Source: CAYJAD01 sp964372165 (lineage in GTDB: Bacteria; Desulfobacterota; Desulfovibrionia; Desulfovibrionales; Desulfovibrionaceae). Taken from it: a stretch of 10,628 bases of DNA. The DNA is taken from positions 1-10,628 of the forward strand of contig CAYJPT010000080.1 of the NCBI GenBank assembly GCA_964372165.1. Direction: 5' to 3'. How positions within the stretch are numbered: position 1 is the first letter of the stretch; every line of letters begins with the position of its first letter. Of the stretch, positions 7,492 through 10,628 are shown in pieces. The notes under the pieces are model-generated. The model saw only the letters and a list, made by a program, of their open reading frames with translations. It was not told the DNA's origin and ran no database searches. Made by a program: the position numbers and the translations under genes.

Positions 7492-8142
7492 ATGGAACTT
7501 GTAATGTTTTTAATTGATTTTATACTTAATATTGATAAGCATTTATTTGAATTAGTTGCTAATTATGGTACTTGGGTATATGCAATTTTGTTTCTCATTG
7601 TGTTTTGTGAAACAGGTTTAGTGGTTACGCCATTTTTACCGGGTGATTCATTGCTATTTGCTACAGGAGTTGTAGCTGGTGCTGGTTTAATTGGCTATGT
7701 TGAGGCAATGGCTGTGCTACTTGTGGCAGGCATTGTTGGTGATGCGGTTAATTACAATATAGGAAGATATGTAGGCCCAACTATTTTTAAAAAAGATACA
7801 CGCTTCATAAAAAAATCACATTTATTTGCCGCACAAGAATTTTATGAAAGACATGGTGGAAAAGCTATAATCTTGGCTAGATTTATACCAATTGTACGCA
7901 CCTTTGCGCCATTTGTTGCAGGTATTGCAAAAATGCGTCTATCTTCTTTTGCTTTTTATAATGTAACTGGGTGTATTATATGGGTAGGGTCGCTTGTGAG
8001 CATTGGATATTTTCTTGGAAATACTCCATTTGCTCGTGAAAATTTTAGTTTAATAATATACGCTATTATTATAATTTCTGTATTACCTATAGTTATTGAA
8101 GGTACAAAAGCGTACTTAAAAAAACGCAAAGCGAATAATTAA
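7492..8142 (+). CDS. DedA family membrane protein
   Basis: A 216-residue polytopic inner-membrane protein of the DedA (SNARE-associated/VTT) superfamily, to which undecaprenyl-phosphate or phospholipid translocases belong. Conserved features are FCETGLVVTPFLPGDS (38-53, with E40 and D52 as the acidic pair), GDAVNYNIGRYVG (83-95), and the arginine-bearing amphipathic segment ARFIPIVRTFAPFVAG (129-144, with R130 and R136). C-terminal hydrophobic segments at about 157-175 and 186-204 are followed by a basic tail. The ATG at 7492 gives MELV..LIDFIL, a typical family N-terminus; ATG 7504 is an alternative with GGAA upstream. It is the only plus-strand gene in the window. Membrane role is sure from the family; the exact lipid substrate is not. 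Confidence 0.92.
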   Translation: MELVMFLIDFILNIDKHLFELVANYGTWVYAILFLIVFCETGLVVTPFLPGDSLLFATGVVAGAGLIGYVEAMAVLLVAGIVGDAVNYNIGRYVGPTIFKKDTRFIKKSHLFAAQEFYERHGGKAIILARFIPIVRTFAPFVAGIAKMRLSSFAFYNVTGCIIWVGSLVSIGYFLGNTPFARENFSLIIYAIIIISVLPIVIEGTKAYLKKRKANN

Positions 8143-8165
8143 TGCTATAAAAACTTAATATAGCA
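8143..8165. repeat. Perfect 7-bp inverted repeat after dedA stop
   Basis: TGCTATA (8143-8149) and TATAGCA (8159-8165) flank a 9-base loop immediately after the dedA TAA. No T-run follows on the plus strand, so this is at best a weak terminator or an mRNA 3' stem. The rest of the 141-base convergent gap to 8283 shows no gene. Confidence 0.4.
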
Positions 8166-8283
8166 CTAGATGTGTAAAATACGATAAAGCAGTTATTAAA
8201 AAGTTAAACTAAAGCCTTGATGTGCCATATGTTTGCTTTGAAGTATTTTTTATCTTTGTAACATTTTTATTTTATGTTGTTTT

Positions 8284-10371
8284 TTAATTTAGAAGTATAC
8301 TTTTATATAATTCTTCATACATAGCTGCACCTTTTTGTGGTGAAAATTGCTCCAAGGCATGGGCACGACATAAACGACGTACTAAAGGTTTATTCAATTG
8401 GGCATATGCCCAAAGTACGCCTTTAAGAAGCTGCTCTACATTTTTAGATTCTGCCAGATAACCTGTTTCTTCATGACGAATCATTTCAACAATGCCACCA
8501 TTGGCAAAAGCCACAACCGGTGTTCCACAACCAAGAGATTCACAAATAACATTAGGTTGATTATCTTCGAGAGAAGGAACAATCACTGCATCTGCTGCAT
8601 TGAATAAGGCTGACATTTGTTCTATGTCATCAATGTGGCCGAGGCATTTTACGGTAATGCCAGCATTTGTAAATTCTGGTGCAGCATTATTTCCTAACAT
8701 AAAGACTACAATATGTTCTTTTAGTGGAGTTTGTGCTAAGTCTTGCAACAGCCTTACAAGGTAAATGCCACCTTTTCTTGTATTTGTTAGGTCTTGTGAT
8801 GCAAAAAGTAGGGTTAAATTTTCTGGCTTGAGTCCTAATTGTTGGCGTATGGACTCTCTATGGAGAGGGCGAAATACATGCAAGGGCTGAGCGTATGGAA
8901 TGTGATGTATGGGAAATTTGCCTAATAGAGCACTTTTTTGTGCTTCATTTGCAAGCCAAGCACTTGGTGCCACTACATGAATATCAAGCTCGCGATAGGC
9001 TGCCTTGCGCGCTCGCCATGTGTCAAATGCTAAATCTTTTTCTTGTTGAGAGCCCAATTCTGGACATGCGCCACATAGTTTTTCAAATTTACGACAACCA
9101 TTGCTATAATGACATCCACCTGTAAAAGCATTCATATCATGTAAAGTCCATATGATTTTTTTGCCTTTAAGGTAAGCCATATCTAATGAGGGATCTAACA
9201 TACCTGCCACCCAATGAAAGTGTAAAATTTCAAAATCGTCTAAAAAAGGAACATTGCTTAAAGAAGTGCATTGCCCCGGCAGTGAAAAATATTCTGCACC
9301 TTGTGGGCGATGTGGATAATGTGACATAGCAGCATGCACACTTTTGTGATAAGGTGGAAGTTCCTTGCGTATGCAACATGTGGAATGTTTGCCAACGGTT
9401 AGCATGTGAGTTTGCAAACCGTTGTGGGCCTCACTTTGTGATGGTAGCACGTGCACCCTTTGCTGAAAAAATTGCTTTTGTGCCACGTACATATGGCTAT
9501 GTACATCTATATCACGCAAAGCTTCATGTAAACGTAAAGCAGCAATGGCAGCACCTCCGCTATCTGTTGTAGAAAATAGCGCAATTTGTGGACTTGTTTT
9601 TGTGTTATTTGCACTAAGTTTTGTTGCCTTAATGCCTTCCATGAAAAAAGAATCAGGCTTGCGCGCTTTACCATTTTCCATAGTGTCTAAGCCATAGTGT
9701 GTTATTTCTGGTAATGAACTTTCATTATGTGCACAAGATTTTACGGATACAAAGCCTTTTTGCTCAAGCAATTGCTGCAAAGAAAAGCTATCATACATCC
9801 ATTTGTGTAGCTCACCCTGCAAATAGAATGCTGTATCTAGAGGTGGTAAAGCAGTAGTTGGTTTTGAAAGTATTTGACCTTGCGCCCCAATCACTCCAAT
9901 TTCTACTTTTTTGCCAAGACGTGTAAAGATAAAGTCTGCTTGTGGCAGTGGGTCTTGCCTCAAGTAGTTTAATATTTCACCGCCACTTTGTGTACGTGTC
10001 AAGTTGTCAATAAGCTCAACTAGCATCCATTGATGTTTTTGAGCTGCACCATCTTCGCCGCGGCGCGCTGCATCAAGGCAATCTATATAAGTACGGGTAA
10101 TGTTTTCTAAATCTGGTACCACAACACGCAAAAGTCCGCCTGGACGTAACACACGGTAACATTCTGCGAGGAAAAACTCGCCCCACGTTTTGTTCATATG
10201 CTCTAATACATGAGAGTGGTATACAACATCGAAACTATTATCGCTAAAGGGTATACCTAAGCGTAAGTCATAGGCTAAAACTTTACCGCCGTGGTCTATA
10301 AAGTCGATGTTGACCCAGTCTGCATGAAAGCTTGAACCACAGCCAAGATTGAGCATTTTTTTTTGAGTCAT
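8284..10371 (-). CDS. Fused SAM-dependent methyltransferase and GT4-type glycosyltransferase
   Basis: A 695-residue soluble two-domain enzyme. Residues 1-about 250 are a class I methyltransferase (Methyltransf_11-like): SAM motif LNLGCGSSFHADWVNID (7-23), acidic/post II motif FDVVYHSHVLEHM (47-59), LRPGGLLRVVVPD (75-87), and the C-terminal HKWMYDSFSLQQLLEQKGF (189-207) common in glycan-linked members. After a linker (about 230-262), residues 263-695 form a GT-B glycosyltransferase: a glycine-rich N-lobe loop FSTTDSGGAAIAALRLHEAL (266-285), the cysteine-rich TGGCHYSNGCRKFEKLCGAC (417-436) seen in WcaC-like GT4 enzymes, and a nucleotide-sugar site with D603-x7-E611 and GTPVVAFANGG (616-626). 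It probably transfers and methylates sugars of a surface glycan (O-antigen, capsule or flagellin glycan); the acceptor is unknown. The ATG has only a weak GAGAG upstream. No other glycan genes lie in the window. Confidence 0.85.
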   Translation of the reverse strand: MTQKKMLNLGCGSSFHADWVNIDFIDHGGKVLAYDLRLGIPFSDNSFDVVYHSHVLEHMNKTWGEFFLAECYRVLRPGGLLRVVVPDLENITRTYIDCLDAARRGEDGAAQKHQWMLVELIDNLTRTQSGGEILNYLRQDPLPQADFIFTRLGKKVEIGVIGAQGQILSKPTTALPPLDTAFYLQGELHKWMYDSFSLQQLLEQKGFVSVKSCAHNESSLPEITHYGLDTMENGKARKPDSFFMEGIKATKLSANNTKTSPQIALFSTTDSGGAAIAALRLHEALRDIDVHSHMYVAQKQFFQQRVHVLPSQSEAHNGLQTHMLTVGKHSTCCIRKELPPYHKSVHAAMSHYPHRPQGAEYFSLPGQCTSLSNVPFLDDFEILHFHWVAGMLDPSLDMAYLKGKKIIWTLHDMNAFTGGCHYSNGCRKFEKLCGACPELGSQQEKDLAFDTWRARKAAYRELDIHVVAPSAWLANEAQKSALLGKFPIHHIPYAQPLHVFRPLHRESIRQQLGLKPENLTLLFASQDLTNTRKGGIYLVRLLQDLAQTPLKEHIVVFMLGNNAAPEFTNAGITVKCLGHIDDIEQMSALFNAADAVIVPSLEDNQPNVICESLGCGTPVVAFANGGIVEMIRHEETGYLAESKNVEQLLKGVLWAYAQLNKPLVRRLCRAHALEQFSPQKGAAMYEELYKSILLN

Positions 10372-10628
10372 TTTTCTCTCTTTTTAAAATAGCATTCTGT
10401 TATAAACTTTTATTACGATATTATAAATAAAATTTCTACAAAATTATTGGTGCGAAGCCCCTTGCCCCACGGCATTCTGAGTTAAAATTTATTTATTATT
10501 TTAATTATTATGGTAAAATATAGGTTTTGTTTTTTGCACGGCCTTGCGACCCTACGTGCTACTTTTGTGTTCTTTATAGTATTTTAAGTTGACATCACTA
10601 CTGTCAACTTAAGTAAAGGCACGCGTTG
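10372..10628. other. Non-coding region upstream of the fusion gene
   Basis: No supported gene. Near the fusion gene there is a minus-strand TATAAT (10425-10420) that could be its -10 box, about 50 bases before the ATG, without a clear -35. Further right are GCACG/CGTGC (10536-10540/10555-10559) and a perfect palindrome (10584-10612). The right part shares its layout with the hairpin block at the left edge. Confidence 0.5.
10584..10612. repeat. Perfect 11-bp inverted repeat at right edge
   Basis: TTAAGTTGACA (10584-10594) and TGTCAACTTAA (10602-10612) are exact reverse complements around a 7-base centre. No T-run follows on either strand, which argues against an intrinsic terminator. It could be an operator for a dimeric regulator of a flanking gene, or the counterpart of the hairpin at 119-144; it is followed by TAAAGGCACGC much as that one is followed by TAAGGAAACGC. 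Confidence 0.55.

Noticed and set aside
8211..8251. Possible intrinsic terminator for dedA: AAAGC/GCTTT stem followed by six T
   Set aside because: Only five base pairs around a 19-base loop, and the T-run begins six bases after the stem; too weak to call.
10510..10587. 25-codon hydrophobic frame on the plus strand near the right edge
   Set aside because: No SD, very short, and it lies across the structured repeat; no evidence of translation.
1..10628. tRNA, CRISPR array, integron attC or transposase
   Set aside because: No T-loop consensus, no regularly spaced direct repeats, no attC core sites, and no transposase or integrase-like reading frame were seen on either strand.

Overview
The window looks like chromosome from a Gram-negative bacterium of moderately low G+C (A+T-rich by eye, not counted). 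An apolipoprotein N-acyltransferase implies outer-membrane lipoproteins. The gene set (lnt next to a CBS-domain corC gene, an LctP-type lactate permease, a membrane-anchored PilZ protein, MnmG) would suit a lactate-using delta-proteobacterium such as a Desulfovibrionaceae member. That assignment is inference from gene content, not from a marker gene.

Layout from left to right. Positions 1-184 hold no convincing gene but a dense block of small perfect hairpins, bounded by an 11-bp inverted repeat. Next, on the minus strand, come corC and lnt, which overlap by one base and are driven by a good sigma70-type promoter at 2663-2691. An A+T-rich spacer (2605-2912) separates them from a second minus-strand cluster transcribed in the order lctP, mnmG, pilZ (7339 down to 2913), with gaps of 16 and 31 bases. 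A short divergent intergenic region separates lctP from dedA, the only plus-strand gene. dedA converges on a 695-residue minus-strand gene whose product fuses a SAM-dependent methyltransferase to a GT4-type glycosyltransferase. The last 257 bases are non-coding and contain another strong palindrome.

Functional themes are the cell envelope (lipoprotein acylation by Lnt, lipid-carrier or membrane homeostasis by DedA, glycan building by the fusion protein), lactate uptake, tRNA wobble modification, and possible c-di-GMP sensing at the membrane. The individual genes belong to known families.

The most intriguing signals are non-coding. The two ends of the window share a layout: GTTTTTTGC, then ACGTGC, then a perfect 11-bp-arm hairpin, then TAA(A)GG..ACGC. 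The hairpin arms differ in sequence but stay fully paired, which hints at a diverged repeat or structured-element family. The methyltransferase-glycosyltransferase fusion is the most interesting coding feature. No CRISPR array, tRNA, rRNA, transposase or phage gene was recognised.
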